A stretch of DNA of 64,000 nucleotides from Apis mellifera (GCF_003254395.2 NC_037645.1:9981229-10045228); one strand, 5' to 3'; counted from the first letter of the stretch, positions 11,080 to 22,340 are shown. Numbers and translations are program-made. The notes: generated by a model from the letters alone, not told the origin.

Positions 11080-12016
11080 TGGGTTGGCAACTAAGTAATT
11101 GCGGATTTCAGTTGAAGTTGATGACGACCTAATCAAAGCAATAATCGATTCGGATCGTCACAGTACAACTCGTGAGATTGCAGAGAAGCTTCATGTATCG
11201 CATTCATGCATTGAAAACCACTTAAAACAACTTGGCTATGTTCAAAAACTCGATATATGGATTCCTCACGAACTGAAAGAAAAGCATTTAACGCAACGCA
11301 TTAACAAAGCTGCGATTTGCTAAAGAAACGTAATGAAAATGATCCATTTTTAAAACAACTGATAACTGGCGATGAAAAATGGGTTGTTTACAACAATATC
11401 AAGCGGAAAAGATCGTGGAGCAGGCCACGTGAACCAGCTCGAACAACATCAAAAGCTGGTATTCATCGAAAGAAGGTTTTGTTATCAGTTTGGTGGGATT
11501 ACAAAGGAATTGTCTATTTTGAACTCTTACCACCCAACCGAACGATCAATTCTGTTGTCTACATTGAACAACTAACGAAATTAAACAATGCAATTGAAGA
11601 AAAGCGGCCCGAATTGACAAATCGAAAAGGTGTTGTATTCCATCATGACGATGCAAGGCCACACACATCTTTGATCACTCGGCAAAAATTATTGGAGCTT
11701 GGTTGGGATGTTTTGCCACATCCACCATATAATCCTGACCTTGCACCATCCGATTACTTTTTGTTTCGATCTTTACAAAACTCCTTGAATGGTAAAAATT
11801 TCAATAATGATGATATATCAAATCGTACCTGATTCAGTTTTTTGCTAATAAAAACCAGAAGTTTTACGAACGTGGGATTATGATGCTGCCTGAAAGATGG
11901 CAAAAAGTCATTGATCAAAATGGGCAACACATTACGGAATAAAGTTATTTAGTTCCATGAAAAAATTGTCTTTGACTTTCTAAAAAAAATCCGCAATTAC
12001 ATAGTTGCCAACCCAA
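11080..12016 (+). mobile_element. mariner element, internally deleted copy
   Basis: The left terminal repeat begins TGGGTTGGCAACTAAGTAAT and the right end is its inverse, ending TAGTTGCCAACCCAA. Both ends abut TA (11078-11079 and 12017-12018), the mariner target duplication. The element is 937 bp against about 1.28 kb for the second copy. Roughly 350 bp are missing between the left terminal repeat and the codon for transposase residue 67, so the promoter, start codon and first part of the DNA-binding domain are gone. The first T of the left end is also lost. It cannot make transposase, but ends may remain mobilisable. Confidence 0.95.
11111..11942 (+). pseudogene. mariner transposase remnant (lacks N-terminus, two frameshifts)
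   Basis: This is the cut-and-paste DDE transposase of a Tc1/mariner element, acting in the nucleus on the element's terminal repeats. The remnant starts at VEVDDDLI (about residue 67) and keeps the second helix-turn-helix region and the catalytic domain. Visible catalytic context: TGDEKW with the first Asp, HHDDARPH with the second, and YNPDLAPSDY with the third, 34 residues after the second (D,D34D). Compared with the - strand copy there is a 2-nt insertion near 11312 (INKAAIC then stop) and a 1-nt deletion near 11815. The span of 832 nt equals 831 coding nt plus the net +1, so the alignment closes exactly on the terminal ITE stop. Confidence 0.93.
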
Positions 12017-12449
12017 TATTAAAATTATTAAGAATCATCAATTCGTTAAATTTTTAATTTTTGTAATTCTAACGAAAGCAAAAAAAAAAAAAGAAAAGGA
12101 GAGAGAATGCGAAGCAAAATCTACGCAAATCTCTTTAAATTGCATTTTATTCCTCGATTTTATTTTTCAGACAAACTGTTCTCCAAAAAAGAAAGAAATG
12201 TCTCCCGATGGAAGGCGCGATAACAATATGACGAACCTGATTCTTATTGAACTGGCCACGCGTCTGAAACTAGCAAAGGCATAATTTGTATTTCCATCCT
12301 TGTCTCTCTTTATCTCTTCTATGGAAAACGCGAAGGATTTTTCAAAATATTTTTTCACAAAAAAAAGTTCATCATCATCATTATTACTATTATTATTATC
12401 CAAACGTTTAAAAATTTACATTTTTTATTTAAAAATTCGAGACGATTGA
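12017..12449. other. AT-rich unique stretch
   Basis: AT-rich DNA with an A-run (12079-12096) and ATT/ATC low complexity near 12367-12400. No gene is seen. Confidence 0.5.
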
Positions 12450-12840
12450 TTATATTTTTTTGTATATCTCGACCGATTCTCCGCTCGAGGCAAGAAGCGA
12501 CAATGGCGGGGAATCGTGGAATTATCGTAAAAGTTGGCGAGAGAGGGCCCGCATATGAAATGGTGCGTATCACGGGATACAAGCAATTCCCATCAGCCAA
12601 TATTGTCATGTGGGTAATGAACGGCCGTGCCCTGAATAAACACGCGGCCAGGGAGGCGCGCCTCGCGCAGAGGGCGCCCCGCAATGCTGTGTGGATACTG
12701 CGTGGATCCGGAAGTGGTTTCGCCCGCCCAGAGGGAGCCACTGTTCGCACGCTTTGCCCGGCAAATGGAATACATTCGGCCCCGCCATTTCTGGGGGAAA
12801 AAACGAGGAGAGAAAAGGAAGAATTCGACACAATTTTTTG
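12450..12840. other. GC-rich island with overlapping open frames on both strands
   Basis: A sharp GC-rich island in AT-rich surroundings. A + strand frame of 131 codons (12446-12841) and a - strand frame of 158 codons (12355-12831) overlap completely; at most one could be real and neither shows a known domain. The island contains AGAGGGCGC (12669-12677), a CTCF-core-like word matching the longer consensus at 12 of 14 positions. I favour a regulatory or conserved non-coding element; an unannotated exon cannot be excluded. Confidence 0.35.
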
Positions 12841-13492
12841 AGTTTTTCTTCCTCCTTTTCTTAATATTTCTCAAAGATTTTACTTAAAATTCGTCTGCGT
12901 TTTAACTCCGTGATTAATTTTATTTTCAACGAAATATCGGAAATATCACGTTTACTTTTTAACCGTAATTAAAAAACGTTTCGTAATAATCCCGAGCTCG
13001 CGTCGTTTGTCAACTACTTTATTTTCCCCGAAACTGGAACAAACGTTGAAAATCAAGGCAGTCGCGATCGAGGCATGAAATCCGTTCCGAATCGCGGCAA
13101 TCCGTAATGGAAAACGGAAATTTATTAAATTATTCATGGAATCGAGAACGCGGTAAGTTAATAATAAAGTGATACCGCCAGTTGCCACCAATTTCGAATT
13201 CATTTGTTTCCGATTAATAATCGATAATGCTATTTTGCATTTTGTAACCGTGATAAAAAATCGGCTGAATTATTTATCACGCCCCCCCCGAAGATTTCAT
13301 TTTCCAACGATCGATATACGATAATGATCGCACAAATATTTTCGCAATAAGATTATTCCTTCCATGATAAAATAATAACAATTTTATCTTCTCCGATAAT
13401 ACGTAAACATCGTCGAAAGTTTCGCGTCTTGTTTTTGTCCTCCGTGTTCTCCCTCTGTTCAAACGCATCGTGAATGGGATCGAAGTTACGCA

Positions 13493-13495
<3 letters not shown>
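12841..13495. other. Unique intergenic-like DNA
   Basis: Mixed composition with a poly-C run at 13282-13289. No exon, RNA gene or repeat family is recognised. Confidence 0.45.

Positions 13496-13539
<44 letters not shown>
13496..13539. repeat. (GA)n microsatellite
   Basis: About 22 uninterrupted GA units. It produces Leu-Ser repeat frames on the opposite strand that are not genes. Confidence 0.95.
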
Positions 13540-13541
<2 letters not shown>

Positions 13542-13753
13542 TAAGTTGGTAGTAAAGTCGTTCGTTTGAATCGAAAAGGAAGAGATACGAGCATGGAACT
13601 CGATAAACGGACTCATTCACCGGTTATCTCCGAATACACGTATGCATGTATGTATCCGTGCTAGATACGTCCTTGCACAATGTCTTTCTCTGTTCTCTCC
13701 CTGTCGCGTGGCCCCATTTAACCGCGTTAAATGGAGACACACTGGGTGGTCGA

Positions 13754-14410
13754 AAAATGGGAGGAAGAATTGTTGCAACGATGAATTCTGAAAGGAGTAT
13801 GTATATACTCGTTTTTTCAAAGGAAGAAACAAATTTTTTTAATTTCGAAAGAGAGAGAGAGAGAGAGGAACGTTAAAATTTAATTTAATTAATAATTAAA
13901 TTTAATAAATAAATTCGTGTATCCATGGCCTGTTTTGGGATTATTTGATACACTAGGAGGATATACGATCAACACAAAATGGGTGGAAGAATTGTTGCAA
14001 CGATGAATTCTGAAACGAATTATGTATACTCGTTTTTCAAAGGAAGAAACAAATTTTTTTAATTTCGAAAGAGAGAGAGAGAGGAACGTTAAAATTTAAT
14101 TTAATTAATAATTAAATTTAATAAATAAATTCGTGTATCCGTGGCCTGTTTTGGGATTATTTGATACACTAGGAGGATATACGATCAACACAAAATGGGT
14201 GGAAGAATTGTTGCAACGATGAATTCTGAAACGAGTATGTATATATTCGTTTTTCAAAGGAAGAAACAAATTTTTTTAATTTCGAAAGAGAGAGAGAGAG
14301 TTAAAATTTAATTCGTAATTTAATTAATAATTAAATTTAATAAATAAATTCGCGTATCCGTGGCCTGTTTTGGGATTATTTGATACACTAGGAGGATATA
14401 CGATCAACAC
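13754..14410. repeat. Three-copy tandem repeat of about 218 bp containing GA tracts
   Basis: Units start at about 13754, 13976 and 14192 with AAAATGGGTGGAAGAATTG. Each holds a GA tract of different length (7-9 dinucleotides), then a palindromic AT block (AAATTTAATT-TAATTAAT-AATTAAATTT in copies 1 and 2), and ends with TGATACACTAGGAGGATATA and CGATCAACAC. The third copy has a rearranged AT block. Confidence 0.95.
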
Positions 14411-15410
14411 CACGTGGAACTGATTATCAATCATCGTAAAGGATGTCTACGAAACTATACAATTCCGAAACAATGGATTTTCGCCGCGGATCGTACGTCA
14501 TCGTTGTTTCCTCCCCGCCCGAACTTATCGTAATTGATATTAACAATACGAAATGATGATTAAACGCGATCCAGTTTCGCGCGCGTTAATGGACTCTCAT
14601 CGACGAATCGCTCGATCCCTTACATTTATTATTCTTGCAAGTTAAATTATTCCAGAAACTTGCAACTCTTTTCCTCTTCCGTTCTTAATTTTTAAATTAT
14701 TATTGTCTCGAACTTCGATCGAATTAATTCAAAATTTCAATTTTACATTTCGAAACGAGGAAAACTCTACGATTTTTTAAATCTGGATCAAATTTCGTAA
14801 ATGGAAGATTTTTCGAGCTCTTCATATTATTCAATTAAAGAGATATAGATTTTTAGCACTTGGTTAAATCTCGTATCAGAGATCAGGAATCTCGATTTCC
14901 TCGAAGCAAAACACAACTTCGAATCTCACTCGATATATTTCTCGAGATGTACTCTGCTCTCCACTCCACACTTCTGTAATCTGGGTACGCGTCACGGTTT
15001 GGCTGAGGCGTTTAATCTCACGTAGAGACGAGAGTGGTCGTTAGTCCCCGTCGCGTGTCGCGATTAATTAACACACGCGCGCGCGCGCGCGGATAATAAG
15101 AGACGCGGGTTCCTCGCTCGCGTCGATTCTTTGGGGAGGGCTCGAATCGCGGCTTCTCTTTTCTCGATCTCTCCTCCCTGCTTCGCCCGGTCTTTGTTCC
15201 GCCGGAGGCAATGCACCCGGTGAAATTCGTGGGACGCGTTGAAAAACGCCGTCGAGTGGGTTTAAACGGGCGCTCTTTTGAGGTTGGAGGCTGCATGGAT
15301 CCACGGAGGACGGAGATCGTAGGGTTTAAGGTTTTTCAGGGGGACGATCGCAATAGTTTGTGGATGTTTGTTGTTCGTGATTAACGTGCTCGTGACGAAG
15401 TTGTAGAAAT
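14411..15410. other. Unique DNA with GC-rich island
   Basis: AT-rich up to about 14980, then a CpG-rich island (about 14985-15310). Frames of 78 and 92 codons on the - strand overlap each other in different frames, so coding is not supported. No known protein motif is seen. Confidence 0.35.
15072..15091. repeat. Alternating CA/CG purine-pyrimidine run
   Basis: Two CA steps followed by about eight CG dinucleotides. Alternating CG runs of this length are classic Z-DNA-prone sequence and are very unusual in an AT-rich genome. Confidence 0.8.
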
Positions 15411-17480
15411 TTTGTGAGAATTTTGTTAGAATTAAAGTAGCTAGTTTAATAATAATTCTTTGTGAAAATTAAAATCAAGGAGAATTTAAGGAAATGTTTT
15501 TGGGGAAATGATTAGGTCTGTTATGGGCAGTTGTAGATACTGAAATTTTTGTTTGGAGTTAAACAGTTTGTGAGACAATTTCTTGTCAATTGAAGATTAA
15601 GGAATTTGAATTTAAAGAAATTTTTGAAGAAATGATTAGTAAGTGTATGGATCTTAGTAAATTGTGAGCAGTTGTAGATTGAAATTTTTGTTGGAGTTTG
15701 TGATTGTCAATTGAAAATCAAGGAATTTAAATTTAAGTTTTTTGATGAAATGATTGATAAGTGAGGTTATTGTGTATGGAATGTGGATAATAAGTTGTAG
15801 ATATTGAAATTTTTGTTGGAATTTGTAATACAATAATTTCTTGTAAATTGAAAATCAAGGAATTTGAATTTAAAGTTTTTGAGAAAATGATTAATAAGTG
15901 TATAAGTCTGTTATGGGCAGTTATAGATATTGAAATTTTTGTTGGAGTTAAAGATAGTTTGTGATACAATAATTTTTTGTCAATTGAAAATCAAGGAATT
16001 AGGAATTTATGAATTTAAAGTTTTTGGAGAAATGATTAGTATATGAATCTGTTGTGAGCAGTTATAGATATTGAAATTTTTGTTGGAGTTTGACAATAAT
16101 TTCTTGCCAATTAAAAATCAAGGAATTTGAATTTAAAGAAATTTTTGAAGAAATGATTAGTAAGTGTATGGATCTTAGTAAATTGTGGGCAGTTATAGAT
16201 ATTGGAATTTTTGTTGGAGTTAAAGATAATTTGTGATACAATAATTTTTTGTCAATTGAAAATCAAGGAATTTGAATTTGATATTTTTGAAGAAATGATT
16301 AGTAAGTGTATGAGTCTTAGTAAGTTGTGGGCAGTTATAGATATTGAAATTTTTGTTGAAATTAAATAGTTTGTGAGGCAATTTCTTGTCAATTGAAAAT
16401 TAAGGAATTTTAATTTAAAGAAATTTTTTAAGAAATGATTAGTATGTGTATGGTTCTATTGTAGACAATTATAAATATTGAACTTTTTATTTGTTTGTGA
16501 CACAATAATTCCTTGAAAAAATTGAAAATCAAAGAATTTGATAAGTATATTGTGGACATTGAGTGTAACGTGACATTGATAGATATTTAAATTTTTGTTA
16601 AATAGTTTGTGATACAATAATTCCTTGTCAACTGAAAATCAAAAAAATTGAATTTAAGATTCTAGAAAAATGATTAATATGGATCAGTTGTGAATATTGA
16701 ATGTAATGATGTAGTTGAGATAGTAGATATTGAAATTTTATTGGAGTTAAACAGTTTGTGACACAATAACTCCTTGTCAACTGAAAATCAAGAAATTTGA
16801 ATGTAAAGTTCCAGAGAAATGATTAATAAATGGGTCTATTGTGGGCAGTGTTCCTGATAAGTATATGATATAAATGTGTCATTGAATGTAAATGTTGAAA
16901 TTTTGATAAATTGTTAGAATTGAATAGCTCGTCGAACAATAATTCTTTGTCAACTGAAAATCAAGGAGTTTGAATTCAAGATTTTTGATTAATAAGTGTA
17001 TGGATTTATTGTATTGAATATAATAAATGTAATAGTTGCAAATATTGAAATTTTGTTGAAACAATTTCTATCACAATAATTCGACTGAAAATCAAAAAAT
17101 TTAAATTTAAAGTTCCAGAGAAACGATTAATAAATATTTTGCCCATTCTTCCTGATAAGTTGAAATAAACGTTGAAATTTCATTTGTTACAAACAATAAT
17201 TCTTCGTCAACTGAAAATCAAGAAACTCGAATATAAATTTTCGAACAAATGATTAATAATATACGTACAAATGTATGATGAATACGAATAAACGTGTCAC
17301 GAAGTATTATATATTAAAATTTCGTTAGAATCAAACAGTTTGTCAAACAATAATTCATTGTCAACTGAAATTCGAATTTAAGCTTGTAAATTTTCTAATG
17401 ATTAATAAGTGTAGCGTGACAGGTGTGAATTGTAAAATTCGTGTAAACGTTGAAATTTTGAATTGTTGTTGTAGAATGAG
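15411..17480. repeat. Tandem array of about 15 units of about 136 bp
   Basis: Anchors of the type ATATTGAAATTTTTGTTGGA recur near 15540, 15679, 15803, 15931, 16071, 16202, 16344, 16479, 16589, 16730, 16896, 17045, 17174, 17315 and 17450. Units share CAATTGAAAATCAAGGAATTTGAA and GAAATGATTAGTAAGTGTAT. The left and middle units are the most alike; units right of about 16450 are progressively diverged. No stable reading frame crosses it. Confidence 0.93.
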
Positions 17481-17599
17481 ATAGAAATGTTGGCAACGAT
17501 GTTTGGAACTCGAAAACGATCTCTGCCTGAATCTTTCTACATCGATTTTGATCGAGCTTGAAAAACAGTAAAAAATTAAGTAAAAGCAAAATTGTATTC

Positions 17600-17845
17600 C
17601 AATGAATGAATCGTCGTCCAGGGCTCCTATTAAACGGAATTCACTTCGTACCCTTGGAGGGCGCACAAAGAGAGGATCCTCTGGAACGGGACGTGGACGG
17701 CCCGAAGTGGAAACGGCGGCTCTCTGCTGTCAACAGTTTGACGGCCGAGATAAGCGCGGCCATTTCCGCCATCGATATCCCATGCCAGTTACGCAACGCC
17801 CCGTATCGACGTCTTCCCTGCGAATTCCAACAATCCGTAAGAGAA
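17600..17845. other. GC-rich island with open frames on both strands
   Basis: Compact island in AT-rich DNA. + strand frames of 101 codons (17602-17907) and 164 codons (17606-18100) overlap, and a - strand frame covers the same bases. The longer + frame becomes Phe-rich low complexity after about codon 110, where a T-run lies. AATCC/GTAAGAG near 17835 is a weak donor-like site. I see no domain; it is either a conserved regulatory element or an unrecognised exon. Confidence 0.3.
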
Positions 17846-19284
17846 AGAATATCTTATCTCTCAATGGATATATTTTGGACATTGAATACCGTCGTGCCAA
17901 ATGTTAGATTAGATTGTATCAGGTCAATTACAAGTGTCTGGAATCTCTGGGCTTTTTTCTTTTTTTTTTTTTTGGTTTTGATAACATTTATTTTTTATCG
18001 ATCATCGTGCTCGATAGAGGCTAGAATAGAAGAGAAAAGAGTATTTTATTTTTGTATGGAAAGTTGTATGAGGATAATTCAAAGATGGACGAAAGTGTAA
18101 TTATTGAATTAATTATTGAATCAAAGCAATCCTGGGATGATATTAAAAGTGTTCTTTCTGTTTCCCTTCCATTTTTCTTCTTTTCTTCTTCTTCTTCAAA
18201 TTTCGAACGAGTGAATGAACGAGAGATAAGCGAGTTTCGACTGGGAAATCCTTCGGTGTTTCATTGTTATCCTCCGGCGAGAAGAACAGGGGGTGTGTAC
18301 TTTAATCTCGATGAGAAACATCCTCTTTTTGTTCTTCTTTCTTTCTTTCTTTCTTTTTTTTCTTTTGATAGACTTCTTCTTCCGTTTATGGAGGAGTTGG
18401 ACGGTTGAAGTTTCTGTTATTAATCGCGAGGACAGTTCAGCGAGTACAGTTCAGTGTTGTCTCGCGATTGAAATTGAAATTTTATGGATGTATGATGGAT
18501 TATAGTTTCCTTATTAATGTTGTGACTAATAATTATTCGTTTTCCTTCGTCACATTTTTGGAAATATTGTGTTTGTGTTTGTTTCTTGAATCGAAAAATT
18601 GGATGATAATCTTAAGAATCTTCTGGAAAAGAAAATATTGTATTGGACTGTATTAATCTGTATTATTGTTTTTCTTCTTCGATAATTTGTTTATCTTTCG
18701 TACAAAGAAGAACAAAGAATGAAATAAACGCGTCTTGCGAGTGAAAATCTTGTTAAAAATCTTCATTTCCTTCATATTTGACGATACTAATACAAAGAAA
18801 GAGGAAAATTCTCTTTCGTCGTTTTTTCGAAAAGGTTCTCGATTTAAAGAAAAAAAGAAGAAAAATGTAATAAAAGCTGTATTTCTCTTAAGCCAACGTT
18901 ACCGTTTCGAAAAAAAAAAAAAAAAAAAATAAAGGGGCTTTACATCTTCCCGTTGTTTCAAAATACATTCGCGAGAAATGGTTTTAAAATAAAATAGAGA
19001 AAGGCATGGGCCACGTTTCTTGGCAACGTTTGCCGCATCCGAAAATATTGGGTGTAAAAATACATTTCGCGATATTGATATCTTTTCCGTGGGTAATAAT
19101 CTCGTAGTTACGATTTTAAATATCGACCCTCGAAATAGAAATGATCCTATGACGAATTTTTCTCAATGGGACCAATAATTTCTTCCTCTTCTTCTTCCTC
19201 TTCTTTCTCTTCTTCTTTTCTTTCGTTTCGCAACAATCTATAAATATAATCTATAACTGTAAATGATTAGAGTGTAAGAATAAA
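17846..19284. other. AT-rich unique DNA with homopolymer runs
   Basis: T-run near 17958-17972, CTTT runs near 18340-18365 and a long A-run (18910-18930). Frames here are short and low-complexity. No gene is seen. Confidence 0.45.
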
Positions 19285-19391
19285 GTTATTCATTCTTCAA
19301 ACTTATATTCTTCCTGAGAAGAAAAGAAAAATATCACAAGTTATTCATTCTTCAAACTTATTTCCTGAGAAGAAAAGAAAAATATCACAAG
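19285..19391. repeat. Two-copy tandem duplication of about 55 bp
   Basis: GTTATTCATTCTTCAAACTT begins at about 19285 and 19340, each copy continuing through GAGAAGAAAAGAAAAATATC. The second copy lacks five bases. Confidence 0.85.
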
Positions 19392-19425
19392 ACGTAACCT
19401 AATCTAATCGATATGATAAAACGAA

Positions 19426-19427
19426 TA

Positions 19428-19463
<36 letters not shown>

Positions 19464-19721
19464 GAAAGCATATAAAGCCGGGAATAATATTATAAGTAAC
19501 ATTTTCACGAGAGAAAGAAGTAATAAAACCGAAATTGCCGCGAGCGGAACGAAACAACACGACCTCCAATTACAGTTAAGGGTTGTTTAGCTAATGAACA
19601 AACCTCGTTCGCGAGAAAGGAAGGAAGAAAGGAAGGAAGGAAGGAAGGAAGGAAGGGGAAAAAGCAACCGCAAAGAAATAATGTAAAAATCTTTATTATT
19701 ATTATTATTATTATTATAATA
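19426..19721. repeat. (AAT)n and (TTA)n inverted pair around (GGAA)n
   Basis: An AAT run (19426-19462) and a TTA run (about 19692-19721) are complementary, 230 bp apart. A GGAA-type run (19616-19657) lies between them. The pair could fold as a hairpin, or simply reflect two independent microsatellites. Confidence 0.85.
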
Positions 19722-20289
19722 AAACATTCTCGCGATAAATAATTGAACAATCTGATGAAAATATATAGATATTTAAACGAGAAGGAAGTAATGATAAATT
19801 AAATTCACTCGAGATCGATCGATCGATCCATCGATCGAAGGAAGGAGGATTAAAAGGAAGGGTTGCGTACTCGACCTTCGATCGTCGCGGTGCACCCTCG
19901 TAGATCGCACGATACACAACCCTTCAACGCGCGAACTACGTCGAATAAATAATCCTGGACGACGAAATGTCGCGTGACCTTCGCGAACATATGCATATTT
20001 TTCTGAATATTTTTTCCTTTTTCTTCTCCTTCGACAGTTTTTTCTTTTTTTTTTTCTTATCTATAATCGGGCGCGAGAAGCGCGTTGCAACTGGGTTTTT
20101 AAGGGATTTAAGGAGGGGGTGGAAGAAGTGGATTGATGAATTTATTAATGTGTGCTTATACGTGCAGTTACACGTGGTGTAAACGTGTTTCTGCGCGATT
20201 AAATTGGGGGTGAGGTTTCAGGGATTATTGTTACGAAATAAGAGTTTGCGTGTCCCCTGGGAATAAGCGCGTTAATAGCACGTTGTATA
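19722..20289. other. Unique DNA
   Basis: Includes a GATCGATC palindromic cluster (19812-19836) and a T-run near 20039-20056. No gene is recognised. Confidence 0.4.
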
Positions 20290-21600
20290 GCGATGAGGAT
20301 GAATCATCGGTGAATATTTCAACTTTTTTATCCGCATGGTTATTGGTATGATTGTTATAAATAGTTTGAATTTGTTATTGAAAATTCATTTGAAATATAG
20401 TGGAGGATGAATCATCAGTGAAAATAATTTGTTAAACGAATTGAAAATTCATTTGAAATATTCTATACAGTGAAAAATGAATCATCAGTGATCCAAATTT
20501 CAATTATTCGCATGGTTATTGGTATAATTGTTATAAATAGTTTGAATTTGTTATAAATGAGTTGAAAATTCATTTAAAATATTCTATAGTGGAAAATGAA
20601 TCATCAGTGATCCAAATTTCAATTATTTGCATTGGTTATTGGTATAATTGTTATAAATAATTTGAATTTGTTATAAATAAGTTGAAAATTCATTTAAAAT
20701 ATTGTACAATGTAGGATGAATCATCAGTGAAAATAATTTGTTAAATGAATTGAAAATTCATTTAAAATATTGTATATAGGGTAAATCATCAGAGAAAATA
20801 ATTTGTTAAATGAATTGAAAATTCATTTAAAATATTGTACAATGTAGAGTGAATTATCAGTGAAAATAATTTGTTAAAATTTAGTTGAAAATTCATTTAA
20901 AATATTATACAGTGAAAGATGAATCATCAGTGAAAATAATTTGTTAAATGAGTTGAAAATTCATTTAAAATATTGTACAGTGAAGGATGAATCATCAGTG
21001 AAAATAATTTGTTAAATGAATTGAAAATTCATTTAAAATATTGTATAGTGGAGGATGAATCATCAGTGATCCAAATTTCAACTTTTTTATTCGCATAGTA
21101 TGGATATAATTGTTATAAATAATTTAAATTTGTTATAAATGAGTTGAAAATTCATTTAAAATATTGTATAGTGGAAGATGAATGATCCAAATTTCAACTT
21201 TTTTATTCGCACAGTTATTGATATAATTGTTATAAATTTATATAATTTGTATTATTAATTTGTATAATATGTAAATGTATATAATTTGAATTTGTTATAA
21301 ATGAGTTGAAAAATCATTTAAATCATTATAAAATATTGTACAATATAGGATGAATTAGTGAAAATTTCAATTTTTTTATTCGCACAGTATCGGTATAATT
21401 ATAATTATAATTATAGTTATAAATAATTTGAATTTGTTATAAATGAGTTGAAAATTCGTTTAAAATATTGTTTAGTATAGAATGAATCATCAGTGAAAAT
21501 AATTTATTTTTTTTATTCGCACGATATAATTATTATAAATAATTTGTTAAACGAGTTGAAAATTCATTTAAAATATCATCGAATGCATCTCAAATAGTGA
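20290..21600. repeat. Tandem array, about 13 units in short and long forms
   Basis: GATGAATCATCAGTG-type anchors lie near 20303, 20409, 20469, 20600, 20716, 20785, 20851, 20922, 20988, 21057, 21180, 21344 and 21484. Short units of about 70 bp contain AAAATAATTTGTTAAATGA and TTGAAAATTCATTTAAAATAT. Long units of about 120 bp add a block with ATCCAAATTTCAA and TTATTGGTATAATTGTTATA. Long and short forms are interspersed. Confidence 0.93.
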
Positions 21601-22019
21601 GTAATAAAATGGGGTGTAATTATTTACAAAAAATCTTACCATTTTTTCCAATATCAAGATCATCATTGTTCTGAATTTTAGATTTTATTTGACGATCGTT
21701 GTTTATCAAATACTTATTAACAAAAACATTTCTTCAGAATAAACTGTTAGATTAATTTCGTTGCAGATAATTTGCAAGGAACTTACGTCAAAATTTATCC
21801 GATTTCTTTTTATCGATCTTGGATCGAGTTGGCTTAATAATTCTTTTACAAAAACTACCTAAAATAAATAAAATGCCCTACGATACTGAGAACTACATAT
21901 TCCAAAAAAATCATCAAATTCTTCTCAATTTAGCTGGAAATTAAAGAAGAAACTTTTCACTTGCTCGACGATACACTTATTTCGTATAATAAATAATCGA
22001 ATCGAACGTGTTTAAACCG
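21601..22019. other. AT-rich unique stretch
   Basis: Ordinary AT-rich sequence between an array and a GC island. Nothing is recognised. Confidence 0.45.
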
Positions 22020-22340
22020 CGAAACACGAAAAATTCGACAAGTCGTTGTAGATCCCACGATCCGGCGTTGGTAGTTATTATGCGTCGACTGGATCGTGGA
22101 CAAGTCTGATCTAGGAAGTCAAACAAGGGGGCGAAAGTTGGCCGTGAGCCCAGCTGACAGCGGCAACTGTCCCGTTGAAAGAAGGGACGGGAGGAACGAG
22201 GTTGCAACAAGTCTCGTCGCTCGTGACACCGCGGTTAATTAACTCGGTATTAACGCGGCTCTGCCTCGTGATCGACTTGCTCCCTGCAATTAACGCGCGA
22301 AATATCCGCGGATCAACCGCGATTTATGCCCCTCTTCCAC
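22020..22340. other. GC-rich island, candidate regulatory element
   Basis: Contains paired GATCC/GGATC words, CCGCGGTTAATTAAC and CCGCGGATCAACCGCG. Homeodomain-type TTAATTAAC cores mixed with CpG-rich dyads are usual in insect developmental enhancers. The only frame (77 codons, - strand) has no recognised motif. Confidence 0.3.

Noticed and set aside
12355..12831. 158-codon - strand frame as a membrane protein
   Set aside because: The hydrophobic Ile/Met end is translated from an ATT/ATC low-complexity run, and an equally long opposite frame overlaps the rest.
13277..13616. Two - strand frames of 87 and 105 codons
   Set aside because: Both run through the GA microsatellite in different registers and have no other protein-like content.
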